Origin: Pseudidiomarina salinarum
GTDB taxonomy: Bacteria > Pseudomonadota > Gammaproteobacteria > Enterobacterales > Alteromonadaceae
Length of the DNA: 64,000 nucleotides
Direction: 5' to 3'
Assembly: GCF_000753715.1 (NCBI RefSeq)
Contig: NZ_JPER01000004.1
Location: 124,001 to 188,000, forward strand
Position numbers and translations under genes: made by a program. How positions within the stretch are numbered: the stretch's first letter is position 1; each line of letters begins with the position of its first letter. This document shows positions 8,227 to 17,926 of the stretch, in pieces. The notes under the pieces were generated by a model. The model worked only from the letters and a program-made list of their open reading frames with translations, did not search any database and was not told the DNA's origin.

Positions 8227-9552
8227 ATGACTCAAACTGCCAGCGCCAGGGCTCTGCTACCCCTTGGTCTCTTTCTTGCGTTGTTTCTCGGCACCGGTAT
8301 CTATTTTCAGTTCACCGGCGTTGACTATGCGTTTTATCAGCTGGCCAGCCCGGTGGCGATTCTGCCCGCCATTATTCTGGCAGTATTGCTCAGTAAGCAG
8401 GATTTCGAAGATCGGATAGACACCTTTGTCGCCGGCGTCGGTGAACGCAATATTGTCACCATGTGTATGATTTACCTGCTGGCAGGCGCCTTCTCTACGG
8501 TCGCTGCTGCCACGGGCGGCGTGGATGCCATGGTGGCGCTGGGGCTGCAGGTGATCCCGCCGCAGTTCCTGCTGCCCGGCCTGTTTGTGATCGCTGCCGT
8601 GGTATCTACCGCCATGGGCACCTCCATGGGCACCCTGGCCGCGCTGGCTCCGGTCGCCTTAGGGCTGGGCCAGGCGGCGGAAATCGATCTGGCCTTGCTC
8701 GCTGGCGTACTGGTGAGCGGCGCCATGTTTGGCGACAACCTGTCGATTATCTCCGATACCACCATCGCCGCCACCCGTACCCAGGGCTGTAACATGGCCG
8801 ATAAATTCAAGGCGAACTTAAAGATCGCCCTGCCCGCCGCAGTCATTACCCTGATCTGGTTATTTACTTACGATACCGGCGCGGTGCCACCGAAAATTCC
8901 CGAGGCCAACCTGTGGCTGAGTCTGCCCTATTTTCTGATCATCGTACTGGCGGTAATGGGATTGAACGTATTTGCGGTGCTGATGCTGGGTATTATCCTG
9001 GCAGCGTTATTTGGCATGGTGGCTGTGGGCTATGAGTGGATTGCGTTCAGCAAGGATATCTACGAAGGCTTTATCAGCATGCAGGAAATCTTCCTGTTGT
9101 CGCTGCTAATCGGCGGCTTATCCGCTTTGATTCGCGAGCAGGGCGGCCTGAAATTTTTATCTGAAACCGTCGGCCGGGTGACCAGTAAGCTATTTAAGCA
9201 CCCGCAGCAACGAGCGGCCTTTGGTATCGCTGGCCTGACCGGCCTGACGAACTTTGCCGTGGCCAACAACACGGTAACCATTCTGCTCTCTGGTGAAGTC
9301 AGCAAGCGGCTGGCTGAAGAGGGGAATCTGGCACCACGGCAGAGCGCCAGCTTACTGGATATTTTCGCCTGTGTGGTGCAGGGCGCCTTGCCTTATGGGG
9401 CGCAGGCGCTGCTGATGGGGGCCAGCTTTGGCTTATCGCCCCTGGAAGTGAGCATCCATACCGGCTACTCCTTTATTCTGGCTGGGGTAGCTATTGCCAT
9501 GATTATCTGGCGCCGGCCACTGGAAGGCCGGGCTGAGGTGGTGCCGGTCTGA
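8227..9552 (+). CDS. NhaC-family carrier, probable methionine transporter (MetT type)
   Basis: A 441-residue inner-membrane carrier with about eleven hydrophobic helices. Signatures of the NhaC family include TAMGTSMGTLAALAPVALGL, the conserved GAMFGDNLSIISDTTIAATRTQGC, and LTNFAVANNTVTILLSGEV in the second half. NhaC-like proteins are usually annotated as Na+/H+ antiporters. However, the subgroup called MetT was proposed in comparative genomics as methionine transporters because it falls under MetJ or S-box control. Here a MetJ-like box pair sits upstream at 8164-8179, which fits that reading. The ribosome binding site AAGGAA precedes the ATG. The family is sure; the substrate is inferred. 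Confidence 0.82.
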   Translation: MTQTASARALLPLGLFLALFLGTGIYFQFTGVDYAFYQLASPVAILPAIILAVLLSKQDFEDRIDTFVAGVGERNIVTMCMIYLLAGAFSTVAAATGGVDAMVALGLQVIPPQFLLPGLFVIAAVVSTAMGTSMGTLAALAPVALGLGQAAEIDLALLAGVLVSGAMFGDNLSIISDTTIAATRTQGCNMADKFKANLKIALPAAVITLIWLFTYDTGAVPPKIPEANLWLSLPYFLIIVLAVMGLNVFAVLMLGIILAALFGMVAVGYEWIAFSKDIYEGFISMQEIFLLSLLIGGLSALIREQGGLKFLSETVGRVTSKLFKHPQQRAAFGIAGLTGLTNFAVANNTVTILLSGEVSKRLAEEGNLAPRQSASLLDIFACVVQGALPYGAQALLMGASFGLSPLEVSIHTGYSFILAGVAIAMIIWRRPLEGRAEVVPV

Positions 9553-9567
9553 TAACAGGCGAGCTGC

Positions 9568-9960
9568 CTAGTCGGTGCTGGGCAGCTCCATGACGCCATC
9601 AATCTCAATCTGCGCGCCCTTCGGCAGGCCTTTGACTTCGATCGCGGCGCGCGCCGGGTACGGCTCACGGAAAAACTCCGCCATCACTTCATTAACCACG
9701 GCGAACTGGCCTAAGTCAGTGAGGTAAATCTGCAACTTAATCATATCCTGCAGCTCACCACCGGCGGCTTCGCACACAGCCTTCAGGTTTTTAAATACCT
9801 GCACTGCCTGGTCGCGGAAGTTGTCACTGATAAATTCCATGGTCCCGGGTACCAGCGGGATCTGGCCGGACAAATACACCGTGGTGCCGACTTTCACTGC
9901 CTGCGAGTAGGGCCCGATGGCAGCAGGGGCATTTTCAGTACTGATAATAACTTTTGACAT
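9568..9960 (-). CDS. ridA: Reactive intermediate/imine deaminase RidA
   Basis: A 130-residue RidA/YjgF protein that hydrolyses reactive 2-aminoacrylate and related imines formed by PLP enzymes. The N-terminal [19 protein letters not shown] and [13 protein letters not shown] segments and the C-terminal [21 protein letters not shown] contain the expected active-site Arg and the Glu of the family. It starts one base after the spoT stop codon, so it is the last gene of a gmk-rpoZ-spoT-ridA operon. The length is normal and the trimeric cytosolic enzyme should be complete. It converges with the NhaC-type gene. Confidence 0.93.
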   Translation of the reverse strand: MSKVIISTENAPAAIGPYSQAVKVGTTVYLSGQIPLVPGTMEFISDNFRDQAVQVFKNLKAVCEAAGGELQDMIKLQIYLTDLGQFAVVNEVMAEFFREPYPARAAIEVKGLPKGAQIEIDGVMELPSTD

Positions 9961-9961
9961 T

Positions 9962-12073
9962 TTATTTCCTTAGTCGCGCAACCCGCTGCACGTCCGGCAT
10001 TTTTCGGATATGCCGGATAACGTCAGCCAGCTGTTTGCGATCATGAACAGTTAGGGCTACATCAATATAGTAAATATTGGCGTCCACCTCTTCGGTTTTC
10101 AAGCCGTGGATGTTGCAGCCGGTGGTTGCGATGGCGGAAGTCAGCTTCGCCAGGGCGCCCTGATGGTTAACAATTTCAACCCGCACTTCAGTAATAAATT
10201 CGGCTTCCGGTTTATTGTCCCACTGCACCGGGAAATAACGCCCCGGCTCGTCTTCAAAGCCGCGTACGTTCTTACATTCACGGCGGTGAATCACCAGGCC
10301 TTTGCCCGGGCTCACATGGGCAATGATGTCGTCGCCGGGGATGGGCCGGCAACACTTGGCAAAACTGACCAGCAGGCCTTCGGCGCCGCGGATCGCAAGG
10401 CTGCGATGGGCGGGGCCGATCTGGTCATCTTTGAGCTGTTGTAATTCACCCAGCAGGCGCTTGGCGATAGCCACTGACATCATATTGCCGAGGCCGATCT
10501 CGCGCAGCAACGACGGCACCGATTCAACTTTGGTTTCTTTTAATACCCGCTTAAATTCACGCTCCGGGATATCGTCGTAGTTGGACGTACCGAGCGCGGC
10601 GCGCAGCAGCCGCTCGCCCAGCTGTTCGGCTTCCCGGGTTTCCTGGCCTTTCAGGTACTGGCGGATCTTGGCGCGCGCCTTGCCGGTTACGGCAAAGTTC
10701 AGCCAGGCAATGTTCGGCCGGGAGCCCGGCGTGGTCTTAATCTCGACGGTCTGGCCAGTTTCCAGCGGTTTGCTCAGCGAATACACCCGATGGTTTACCC
10801 GTGCGCCGATACAGGTATTGCCGATATCCGTATGCACGGCGTAGGCGAAATCCACTGGCGTAGCGCCCTGGGGCAGTTCAATTATGCGGCCTTCCGGCGT
10901 GAACACGTAGATCTCTTCCGGGAAGAGTTCGGATTTCACGTTTTCAATAAACTCGAAAGCATTACCCGTACTTTGCTGCAGCTCAAGTAAGCTCTGCATC
11001 CAGCGACGAGCGCGCACCTGGGCGGTAGTGCCACTGCTTTCTTCGGTTTTATACAGCCAGTGCGCAGCCACCCCGCGATCCGCCATCAGGTTCATCTCTT
11101 CGGTGCGGATCTGCACTTCAACCGGAATGCCGTGTGGGCCCTTCAGCGAAGTATGCAACGATTGATAGCCGTTGGATTTGGGAATCGCGATGTAGTCTTT
11201 AAAACGCGTTTCAATTGGCTTATACAGATTATGCAAGGAACCCAGCACGCGGTAGCAGGTATCCACTTCATCAACCATCACGCGAAAAGCATAAATATCC
11301 ATCACCTGCTCAAAGCGCAGTTCTTTATGCAGCATCTTCTGATAGATGCTGTACAGATGTTTTTCACGGCCCATCACCCGCGCCTTAATGCCGGCATCAG
11401 CCAGGCGTTTTTCGATTTCTTTCTGCACCCGCTCCAGCAGCTCACGGCGGTTACCGCGGGCTTTTTTAACCTGGGATTCAAGCAGCCGGGCACGCCACGG
11501 ATACAGCGCATGGAAGCCGAGTAATTCAAGCTCGTTTTTAATATCGTGGATACCCAGGCGATGCGCCAGCGGCGCATAAATTTCGAGGGTCTCGCGGGCA
11601 ATGCGGCGGCGTTTATCCGGCCGCAGATGGCTGATGGTGCGCATATTGTGGGTGCGATCAGCCAGTTTGATCAGAATCACGCGGATGTCATGGACCATGG
11701 CCATGATCATCTTGCGGTAGTTTTCCGTTTGTAGCTCTTCCTGCGAATTAAACTGCAGGCGATCCAGTTTAGACACGCCTTCGACCAGCTCGGCCACGGT
11801 AGCGCCAAACTGTTCGGCTAAATCTTCATAGGTAAAACGGGTATCTTCGATCACATCATGCAGCAGCGCTGCCATGATGGTTTCGTGATCAAGTCGCATC
11901 TCAGCCAGCAAGCCGGCTACCGCGACAGGGTGGGTAATATAGGGTTCGCCGCTATGGCGTTTTTGCTCGCTATGAGCATCTGCGGCCAGCTGAAAGGCCG
12001 CAGCGGTTCTGTCCACCTGTTCCGGTGGAAGGTACTCAGTTAATTGCTGCCTGAGGCCTTCAAACAGATACAC
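9962..12073 (-). CDS. spoT: Bifunctional (p)ppGpp synthase/hydrolase SpoT
   Basis: A 703-residue RelA/SpoT homologue that makes and degrades the stringent-response alarmone. The N-terminal HD hydrolase domain is intact (HDVIEDT near residue 70, LADRTHNM near 140). The synthetase domain follows ([35 protein letters not shown]), then the TGS domain ([28 protein letters not shown] split over the region near 390), a CC/zinc-finger stretch with CCRPIPGD, and a C-terminal ACT domain. It starts with GTG, supported by alignment to the E. coli start MYLFE. Five bases separate it from rpoZ. Confidence 0.96.
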   Translation of the reverse strand: MYLFEGLRQQLTEYLPPEQVDRTAAAFQLAADAHSEQKRHSGEPYITHPVAVAGLLAEMRLDHETIMAALLHDVIEDTRFTYEDLAEQFGATVAELVEGVSKLDRLQFNSQEELQTENYRKMIMAMVHDIRVILIKLADRTHNMRTISHLRPDKRRRIARETLEIYAPLAHRLGIHDIKNELELLGFHALYPWRARLLESQVKKARGNRRELLERVQKEIEKRLADAGIKARVMGREKHLYSIYQKMLHKELRFEQVMDIYAFRVMVDEVDTCYRVLGSLHNLYKPIETRFKDYIAIPKSNGYQSLHTSLKGPHGIPVEVQIRTEEMNLMADRGVAAHWLYKTEESSGTTAQVRARRWMQSLLELQQSTGNAFEFIENVKSELFPEEIYVFTPEGRIIELPQGATPVDFAYAVHTDIGNTCIGARVNHRVYSLSKPLETGQTVEIKTTPGSRPNIAWLNFAVTGKARAKIRQYLKGQETREAEQLGERLLRAALGTSNYDDIPEREFKRVLKETKVESVPSLLREIGLGNMMSVAIAKRLLGELQQLKDDQIGPAHRSLAIRGAEGLLVSFAKCCRPIPGDDIIAHVSPGKGLVIHRRECKNVRGFEDEPGRYFPVQWDNKPEAEFITEVRVEIVNHQGALAKLTSAIATTGCNIHGLKTEEVDANIYYIDVALTVHDRKQLADVIRHIRKMPDVQRVARLRK

Positions 12074-12078
12074 CCGGG

Positions 12079-12351
12079 TTACTCAATACCACGCAAAGCG
12101 TCAACCGCTGCCAGTTCGTCAGCATCCTGCTGAGCTGTTTCAGTGCGCTCCTGCGCGTCCAGACGTTTCGCGTCAATCAAACCTTCTTCGATTTCACGCA
12201 AAGCAATAACGGTGGCTTTTTCATTTTTCCACGGCACTAGGGCATCTTTGCCTTGAGTTGCCAGTTGGCGGGCACGACGAGATGCTACCAGCACCAGGTC
12301 AAATCGGTTGCCAATACGGTCAACAGCTTCTTCTACAGTTACGCGAGCCAT
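12079..12351 (-). CDS. rpoZ: RNA polymerase omega subunit
   Basis: A 90-residue omega subunit that helps fold and assemble the beta' subunit of RNA polymerase. It begins [29 protein letters not shown], the near-invariant omega N terminus, and continues with [23 protein letters not shown]. The acidic, alanine-rich C-terminal tail is variable as expected. It lies between gmk and spoT in the standard gammaproteobacterial order, with the stop codon five bases from the SpoT start. Confidence 0.96.
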   Translation of the reverse strand: MARVTVEEAVDRIGNRFDLVLVASRRARQLATQGKDALVPWKNEKATVIALREIEEGLIDAKRLDAQERTETAQQDADELAAVDALRGIE

Positions 12352-12410
12352 ACTTACTCCACTTTTATTACGTGATGCGAGTGCAAAAACGGGACAGGAA
12401 TTATACGGAT

Positions 12411-13055
12411 TTAACGCGCATTCGCCAAGAGATCTTTGAGTGTAGCGGCATGACGGGTCTGCTGCAATGCCATTCGGTGTCGCCGCGCCAGCACAATATG
12501 CTCTAAATTCAGCAGGGTAGTGTCAAAATCATCATTGACTAATAAATAATCAAATTCATGATAATGGGACATTTCGCCCTGGGCTTTGGCCATACGCCCG
12601 CGGATCACGTCGTCCGAATCCTGATTGCGGTTACGCAACCGCTGTTCAAGTGCGTCCAGACTGGGCGGCACGATAAAAACCGACTGGCATGCCGAATAGG
12701 CTTCCCGAACTTGCCGAGCGCCCTGCCAGTCAATGTCCAGAAATACGTCGATACCCTGCGCCAGCGTCTGCTCGATCACCGTCCGCGACGTGCCATAATA
12801 ATTATCAAATACCTGCGCCCACTCATAAAACTCATTATTTGCTATCTTTTTCTGGAAGGCGTCGACACTCAGAAAGTGATAATGCACACCATTCTGCTCA
12901 CCCGGACGAGGCGCGCGAGTGGTGCACGAAACCGACACCTGCATGCTGCCATCGTTGTGGCGTTCCAGTAACGCACGGATTAAACTGGATTTACCGGCGC
13001 CACTGGGCGCCGCGATAATAAACAGATTTCCGTCAGTGGCAATGGGTTTGGTCAT
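12411..13055 (-). CDS. gmk: Guanylate kinase
   Basis: A 214-residue kinase that phosphorylates GMP to GDP with ATP. The P-loop [10 protein letters not shown] is near residue 15. The GMP-binding residues are in [20 protein letters not shown], and [13 protein letters not shown] is the Walker B-like segment. The length is usual for the family (about 207). It is the first gene of the gmk-rpoZ-spoT-ridA operon, 59 bases before rpoZ, and diverges from lemA with a 92-base intergenic region that must carry both promoters. Confidence 0.96.
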   Translation of the reverse strand: MTKPIATDGNLFIIAAPSGAGKSSLIRALLERHNDGSMQVSVSCTTRAPRPGEQNGVHYHFLSVDAFQKKIANNEFYEWAQVFDNYYGTSRTVIEQTLAQGIDVFLDIDWQGARQVREAYSACQSVFIVPPSLDALEQRLRNRNQDSDDVIRGRMAKAQGEMSHYHEFDYLLVNDDFDTTLLNLEHIVLARRHRMALQQTRHAATLKDLLANAR

Positions 13056-13147
13056 GAAATCTTACATATATATGGCTTGCTAATAAGGCGGAATCATAGC
13101 ATGTTGGTTTAACAGGTGCGATACCTTAACCAGAGGAGATCCCGTTC

Positions 13148-13741
13148 ATGTCAATCGGATGGATTATTATTATCATAGCGGTACTGGCACTGGTCTATCT
13201 GATCAGTATTTACAACAAGCTGGTGCGGTTAAAAAACCAATTTCAGAACGCTTTCGCGCAAATCGAAGTTCAGCTCAAGCGCCGCCACGATTTGATCCCG
13301 AATCTGGTGAATACCGCCAAGGCTTATTTAGCACACGAAAGCGAAACCCTTGAAGCTGTGGTGCAGGCCCGTAATCAGGCGGCTGAAGCCCTGCCCAAAG
13401 CGGCCAAAGACCCAACTAATACCCAGGCAATGGAACAATTAGGTGGCGCAGAAAGCGCACTGACCGGTGCCATGGGCCGGCTGAATGTGGTGATGGAGGC
13501 CTATCCGGATCTGAAAGCCAACACCAACATGATGCAACTGTCGGAAGAGCTCACCAGCACTGAAAACCGGGTGGCCTTCTCTCGCCAGGCCTATAACGAT
13601 TCGGTGATGACGTACAACAGCTATCGTCAATCGTTCCCGCCGGTAGCAGTGGCACCATTTTTTGGTCATGGCAGTGATGCGAACCTGCTGGAATTTGAGG
13701 ACAGCGCTGAAATTCAGGCCGCTCCGAAAGTGGAATTCTAA
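13148..13741 (+). CDS. lemA: LemA-family membrane protein
   Basis: A 197-residue protein with one N-terminal membrane helix (IGWIIIIIAVLALVYLISIYN) and a long helical bundle on the far side. The characteristic NQFQNAFAQIEVQLKRRHDLIPNLVNTAK stretch is present, with the later ENRVAFSRQAYNDSVMTYN motif, both diagnostic for LemA. The biochemical function of LemA is unsettled; it is often encoded next to membrane proteases. Here it is followed 18 bases later by an HtpX-like M48 protease, so the two very likely form one membrane quality-control unit. Confidence 0.92.
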   Translation: MSIGWIIIIIAVLALVYLISIYNKLVRLKNQFQNAFAQIEVQLKRRHDLIPNLVNTAKAYLAHESETLEAVVQARNQAAEALPKAAKDPTNTQAMEQLGGAESALTGAMGRLNVVMEAYPDLKANTNMMQLSEELTSTENRVAFSRQAYNDSVMTYNSYRQSFPPVAVAPFFGHGSDANLLEFEDSAEIQAAPKVEF

Positions 13742-13759
13742 ACCGGGTGGTTGCTCAGC

Positions 13760-15403
13760 ATGGTTAATTTTTTTGAACACCAGCAGCAGGCCCGCCGCAA
13801 CACCTGGTTGCTGGTTGGCCTGTTCGTGGTCGCCTTTGCGCTGATCATCATCTTCGTTACTGCGGTAGTGGCGATTGCTTTCGGCGTAGTGGATGCCAGT
13901 CAGCAGGGTGACTTCACCGCCGAGCCGGGCATGCTCAGCTGGACCGCTTTCTTTGTCGGCATAGGTATTCTGCTGGTCATGGGCATGAAATGGCTGCAAC
14001 TGCGTCCCGGTGGCCATGTGGTGGCCGAAAGTCTGGGCGGCGTGCGCCTGTCGCCCGATACCCAGGATCCGGTTGAGCGCCGAGTTCAGAACGTGGTCGA
14101 AGAGATGGCTATCGCTGCCAATATGCCGGTGCCTGAGGTGTATATCCTGCCCAACGAGTCCGCTATTAATGCCTTTGCCGCCGGCTACCAGACCCGCGAT
14201 GCCGTCATCGGCCTGACCAGAGGCTCAATTGAAACCTTTACCCGGGAAGAATTGCAGGCCGTAGTGGCCCATGAGTTCAGTCATATTCTGAATGGCGATA
14301 TGCGACTCAACATCCGCTTAATCTCAGCGCTGGCCGGCATTCTGGTGGTCGCCCATCTGGGCCGTATGCTGCTTTATTCTGCGCACTTCGGCCGCGGCAG
14401 CCGCGATCGCAATAACGCCTTACCACTGCTGGGCATAGCGCTGATTGTGATCGGCAGTATCGGTATCCTGTTTGGCAATCTGATCAAGTCCGCCGTCAGC
14501 CGCCAGCGCGAATATCTGGCGGATGCCGCCGCGGTTCAGTTCACCCGCCATCCCGACAGCCTGGCCGGCGCACTCAAACAAATCGGCGCCCGCAATCATG
14601 ATAATAACGATGGCAGTAAGGTAGAGCATAAGAATGCTGACCAGACCGCCCATCTGTTTTTTGGGCAGGCGCTGTCGCACTGGTTCAGTATGATGGCAAC
14701 CCATCCGCCCCTGGAAAAACGCATCAAACGCATTCAGCCCGGCTGGAACGGTAAATTTCCCGAGCCCCGCCAGGCCTTCAGTAAAAGCGAAGAGGAACAA
14801 GTCGCCAGCAAGCCTGAGCCCAACGCCCTGTCGCGCCTGGCAGCCCTGGCACTACCGGCGCTGTTGCTCGAACAGGCTCACTCTCCTGAACAGGCCCCCA
14901 GCCTGATCAAAGACCTGTTGTTCAGCTATCTGGAAGAAGGCGCTGAGACTGACCTGAGCGCGGCGCAGATCCTGGCGCTGGTGGAAATCGCTATCCCTGC
15001 CCTGCGCCGCGCCAGCGATAGCGAGCGCACCCAGCTGTTCCGCGAGCTGGATGCCATGGGCGCGCAGCACCGGCTGTTTCCCTGGTGCCTGTATCAGCTG
15101 CTGGCCCGCCAGTTGCTGCCGCGCAATCATTTTTCGAAAAAACTCGGCGATCAGGAAGCTGCTGACACCACTATTGCCGCCCTGGAACAGGCCGAACGGG
15201 GCGATACCGTCGACCTGGATAGATTGAGCAAGGCGCTGACCACCTGCCGCAACTGGTCACCAAAAGCCAAGTCCAAACTGGTTTCGCAGTGGCTGGAAAC
15301 CGTGCAGCAAGACGATATGATTTCCGCCACCGAACAAAAGCTGGTAGCCACCCTTTGCGCCTGCATCGAAGTACCCCTGCCTGACGAAATGCTGACCTCG
15401 TAA
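13760..15403 (+). CDS. HtpX-like M48 membrane metalloprotease
   Basis: About 547 residues. Two membrane helices near the N terminus are followed by the M48 zinc site HEFSH near residue 171, two more helices (LISALAGILVVAHLG and LLGIALIVIGSIGILFG), and the third ligand region REYLADAAAVQFTRHPD. MATHPPLEKRIKRIQP is the usual end of the protease core. The last 200 residues are an extra helical domain not found in HtpX. I prefer the ATG at 13760, nine bases after GGGTGG, over an in-frame TTG at 13751. It probably degrades misfolded membrane proteins together with LemA. Confidence 0.88.
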   Translation: MVNFFEHQQQARRNTWLLVGLFVVAFALIIIFVTAVVAIAFGVVDASQQGDFTAEPGMLSWTAFFVGIGILLVMGMKWLQLRPGGHVVAESLGGVRLSPDTQDPVERRVQNVVEEMAIAANMPVPEVYILPNESAINAFAAGYQTRDAVIGLTRGSIETFTREELQAVVAHEFSHILNGDMRLNIRLISALAGILVVAHLGRMLLYSAHFGRGSRDRNNALPLLGIALIVIGSIGILFGNLIKSAVSRQREYLADAAAVQFTRHPDSLAGALKQIGARNHDNNDGSKVEHKNADQTAHLFFGQALSHWFSMMATHPPLEKRIKRIQPGWNGKFPEPRQAFSKSEEEQVASKPEPNALSRLAALALPALLLEQAHSPEQAPSLIKDLLFSYLEEGAETDLSAAQILALVEIAIPALRRASDSERTQLFRELDAMGAQHRLFPWCLYQLLARQLLPRNHFSKKLGDQEAADTTIAALEQAERGDTVDLDRLSKALTTCRNWSPKAKSKLVSQWLETVQQDDMISATEQKLVATLCACIEVPLPDEMLTS

Positions 15404-15422
15404 TAACCGGAGGCTACCCGCA

Positions 15423-16409
15423 CTAACGCGCGATAGCCTCCAGGATATCCTTATGCACGGCGCCGGCGGTTGCCTCAAGGCCAGCGCCAGGGCCCTCAAC
15501 CGTGATAGTGCCCGCCGGGTGATCCGCCGTCCATACCTGGAAATAAGCGCGATCCGGCGCTAAGCCGGCATAGGGCGAATCCGCGCTGACCGGCTCGAGT
15601 GCCGCACTCGCTTTAACCCCGTGCTGGCCATCCGCCACTAACCTGCCGATATAACAGAATTGCGTAGCATCCGGGTAATTCGCCTGGCGCCAGTCATCAA
15701 AAGCCGCATCCAACTCTTCATCTAAAGAAGACGCCAGTACCAGGTTTTGGATGTCGGCTTCAGCCAGATCAAAATCCCAGCCCGCCTCGCGCGCCACAAT
15801 CAACAGTTTTTTGGCAACATCCATGCCGCCCAGGTCAGTGCGCGGGTCAGGCTCGGTGATACCGGCCTCACTGGCTTTACGCAGCCATTCCGACAACTTA
15901 TCGCCGGGCCGGTATTGTTGAAAAATCCAGGTCAGCGAGCCGGAGAAATTGCCCTCCACACGTAACACCGGGTCATTATTCGCCGTGCATTCACGCACAA
16001 GCTGAGGGATCGGCACACCAGCACCAACCGTCGCCCGGTACAACCACTGCCGGTTGTTCTCCTGCAAGGCTTGCTGCACCTCCTGATAAAAAGCGGTATC
16101 CGCCGCACCCGCATATTTATTGGCGCTAATAATATTAGCCCCGGCGCGAATCCACTCCGGGTAGCAGCGGCTTACCTTTTCCGACGCAGTCAGATCCAAA
16201 ACCAACAGGGTCTGACCCTTATCATTTAATTGTTCGATGGTGCCCGTGGTCAACGGGGTGCTGGAATTGTGGGTGCTGTGGACCCGCGCGGTGGGTGGCA
16301 GGGTTGGGGCAAACTGGTCCAGCCAGCAGCTACCTACCTGGCCGACACCCACTACCAGAACTGCAAATTGCTGTCCTGCCAGCGGCTTGTATTCTGCGAT
16401 AGTTCGCAT
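15423..16409 (-). CDS. Standalone homoserine dehydrogenase
   Basis: A 328-residue NAD(P)H-dependent enzyme that reduces aspartate semialdehyde to homoserine in threonine and methionine synthesis. The nucleotide-binding GVGQVGS is near residue 22. The substrate segment NKYAG, then RATVGAGVPIP and the diagnostic TEPDPRTDLGGMDVAKKLLI are all visible. It resembles the C-terminal half of ThrA/MetL but lacks the aspartokinase and ACT domains, so it is a free-standing form. No aspartokinase gene is nearby. It is convergent with the M48 gene and diverges from the amidohydrolase gene. Confidence 0.87.
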   Translation of the reverse strand: MRTIAEYKPLAGQQFAVLVVGVGQVGSCWLDQFAPTLPPTARVHSTHNSSTPLTTGTIEQLNDKGQTLLVLDLTASEKVSRCYPEWIRAGANIISANKYAGAADTAFYQEVQQALQENNRQWLYRATVGAGVPIPQLVRECTANNDPVLRVEGNFSGSLTWIFQQYRPGDKLSEWLRKASEAGITEPDPRTDLGGMDVAKKLLIVAREAGWDFDLAEADIQNLVLASSLDEELDAAFDDWRQANYPDATQFCYIGRLVADGQHGVKASAALEPVSADSPYAGLAPDRAYFQVWTADHPAGTITVEGPGAGLEATAGAVHKDILEAIAR

Positions 16410-16471
16410 TGCATTACCCCTTAGCTGCGGTTAAGTTGGTTACATGATAAACAAAAAAGACGGGAATAATC

Positions 16472-17851
16472 ATGAAGAAACTGCTTACGGCTCTGATAAC
16501 TGGCGCACTGCTCGCCTCGGCCAGTGGCGTCGCCCAGGCTGAGAAAATCGCTCTGGTTGGCGGCCGCCTGATTGACGGCACTGCCGCGCTTCCGGTCAAA
16601 GACAGTGTGGTGCTGATTGATGACGGTATTATTCAGAAAGTCGGGCAGATCGATTCACTGCCGGTTCCCGATGGTTATCGCGTGGTTTCCACCGAAGGCC
16701 ACGACGTGCTACCCGGCCTTTGGGAAAACCATGCCCATATCCAGCTAACCGGCCATTCGGATTATGTCCACTGGCAGCGCGCTTATCAAGACCGTTTTGT
16801 GGATGAAATTATGCCCGCCAGCCTGGTGCAACTGCTACTTGCCGGCGTCACCAGCGTCCGCGATCTGGGTGCGCCATTGGAAGATACCCGTATTATCAAA
16901 GAACGGCTGGAAACCGGCGCTATTCCCGGCCCCAACCTATATGCCTCAGGCCCCTTCCTGCAGTATGAAGTTGATGAGTGGCAAAGCCATTACCGCTGGG
17001 CGGTGCCAACGGTAGAAGACGCCGTCCGTAAGGTCAATATGTTGGCCGATGCCGGCATGGAGATTGTTAAGCTGATTGACCAGGATGATTTGCCTCGCGA
17101 AATCGCCCAAACAATCATCGATCAGGCCCATAAGCGTGGCATGAAGGTGGTAGCCCACGCCCACAAACCTGATGAAATCCGTCTGGGCGTAGAGATGGGT
17201 GTGGATAACTTCGAACATACCGGTCTTACCACCGCTCCGGAATATCCTGAAGATGTCATGACCGCTCTGAAAGAACGCACCGCCACCGGCATCTTCGACG
17301 GGTTGCTGTTCTGGACGCCAACCGTTGAAGGCCTGTGGAGCTACGAAGAAACCATCAAGAACCCTGAGCATCTGGATGACAAGTGCTGGCATCGCGGCCT
17401 TGAGCCTGACACCATCGCTGATATTCAGCAATCGATTGAGGATCCCGGCCATCTGACCTATTCCCAGCTGGTGCCCCTGCGCAAACCGACCCTGAAGCGC
17501 AAAATTGAGCAGCTTAAAGAGTCCGGCGTAGTGCTACTAATCGGCACCGATTCTGGTATCCCGATGAAGTTTCACTGCCAGAGCACCTGGCATGAAATGG
17601 CCGTATGGGTTGATGACCTTGGCTTTGGGCCGATGGAAACCATTCGCGCCGCTACCTACTGGCCGGCGGTGATGATGGGTGTGCAGGATCGCTATGGCTC
17701 GGTCACCGAAGGTAAAGTAGCGGATATCATCGCTATCCGTGGTGACGTGCTGAAATACATGAACCTGACCCGCGATATCGACATGGTGATGAAGGACGGC
17801 GTGATCTACAAGCAGGATGGCATTGTCAACGAGGCCGCCCTGCAGCGCTAG
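16472..17851 (+). CDS. Secreted metal-dependent amidohydrolase
   Basis: A 459-residue amidohydrolase-superfamily protein with a signal peptide ending at VAQAE. The first metal site is seen as LWENHAHIQ (HxH variant) near residue 90. DAGMEIVKLIDQ is at the carbamylated-lysine position near 190, VVAHAHKP is near 225, and IGTDSG near 355 carries the last aspartate ligand. The overall look is imidazolonepropionase-like/Xaa-Pro dipeptidase-like, typical of periplasmic enzymes acting on small peptides or amides in this group of bacteria. The substrate cannot be deduced. A 10-bp stem-loop separates it from yajQ. Confidence 0.87.
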   Translation: MKKLLTALITGALLASASGVAQAEKIALVGGRLIDGTAALPVKDSVVLIDDGIIQKVGQIDSLPVPDGYRVVSTEGHDVLPGLWENHAHIQLTGHSDYVHWQRAYQDRFVDEIMPASLVQLLLAGVTSVRDLGAPLEDTRIIKERLETGAIPGPNLYASGPFLQYEVDEWQSHYRWAVPTVEDAVRKVNMLADAGMEIVKLIDQDDLPREIAQTIIDQAHKRGMKVVAHAHKPDEIRLGVEMGVDNFEHTGLTTAPEYPEDVMTALKERTATGIFDGLLFWTPTVEGLWSYEETIKNPEHLDDKCWHRGLEPDTIADIQQSIEDPGHLTYSQLVPLRKPTLKRKIEQLKESGVVLLIGTDSGIPMKFHCQSTWHEMAVWVDDLGFGPMETIRAATYWPAVMMGVQDRYGSVTEGKVADIIAIRGDVLKYMNLTRDIDMVMKDGVIYKQDGIVNEAALQR

Positions 17852-17877
17852 CCGCCAAAAGTTGCGGCCTCTGTCGT

Positions 17878-17910
17878 TGTGGGATAGCATTTACAGCTAA
17901 CTATCCCACA
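17878..17910. repeat. Perfect 10-bp inverted repeat between amidohydrolase and yajQ
   Basis: TGTGGGATAG at 17878-17887 is exactly complementary to CTATCCCACA at 17901-17910, with a 13-base spacer. It lies 27 bases after the amidohydrolase stop and 16 before the yajQ start. There is no T-run, so it is not a classical terminator. It could be a processing or attenuation hairpin, or an operator. Confidence 0.6.
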
Positions 17911-17926
17911 CGCATGAGAGCTTACT

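Noticed and set aside
9561-9588. GAGCTGCC/GGCAGCTC repeat at the convergent end of ridA and the NhaC-type gene
   Set aside because: Partly inside ridA coding sequence and without a T-run; could be chance.
15409-15441. GGAGGCTA/TAGCCTCC inverted repeat at the end of the homoserine dehydrogenase gene
   Set aside because: The 17-base loop and lack of a T-run make a terminator doubtful, so it was not listed as a feature.
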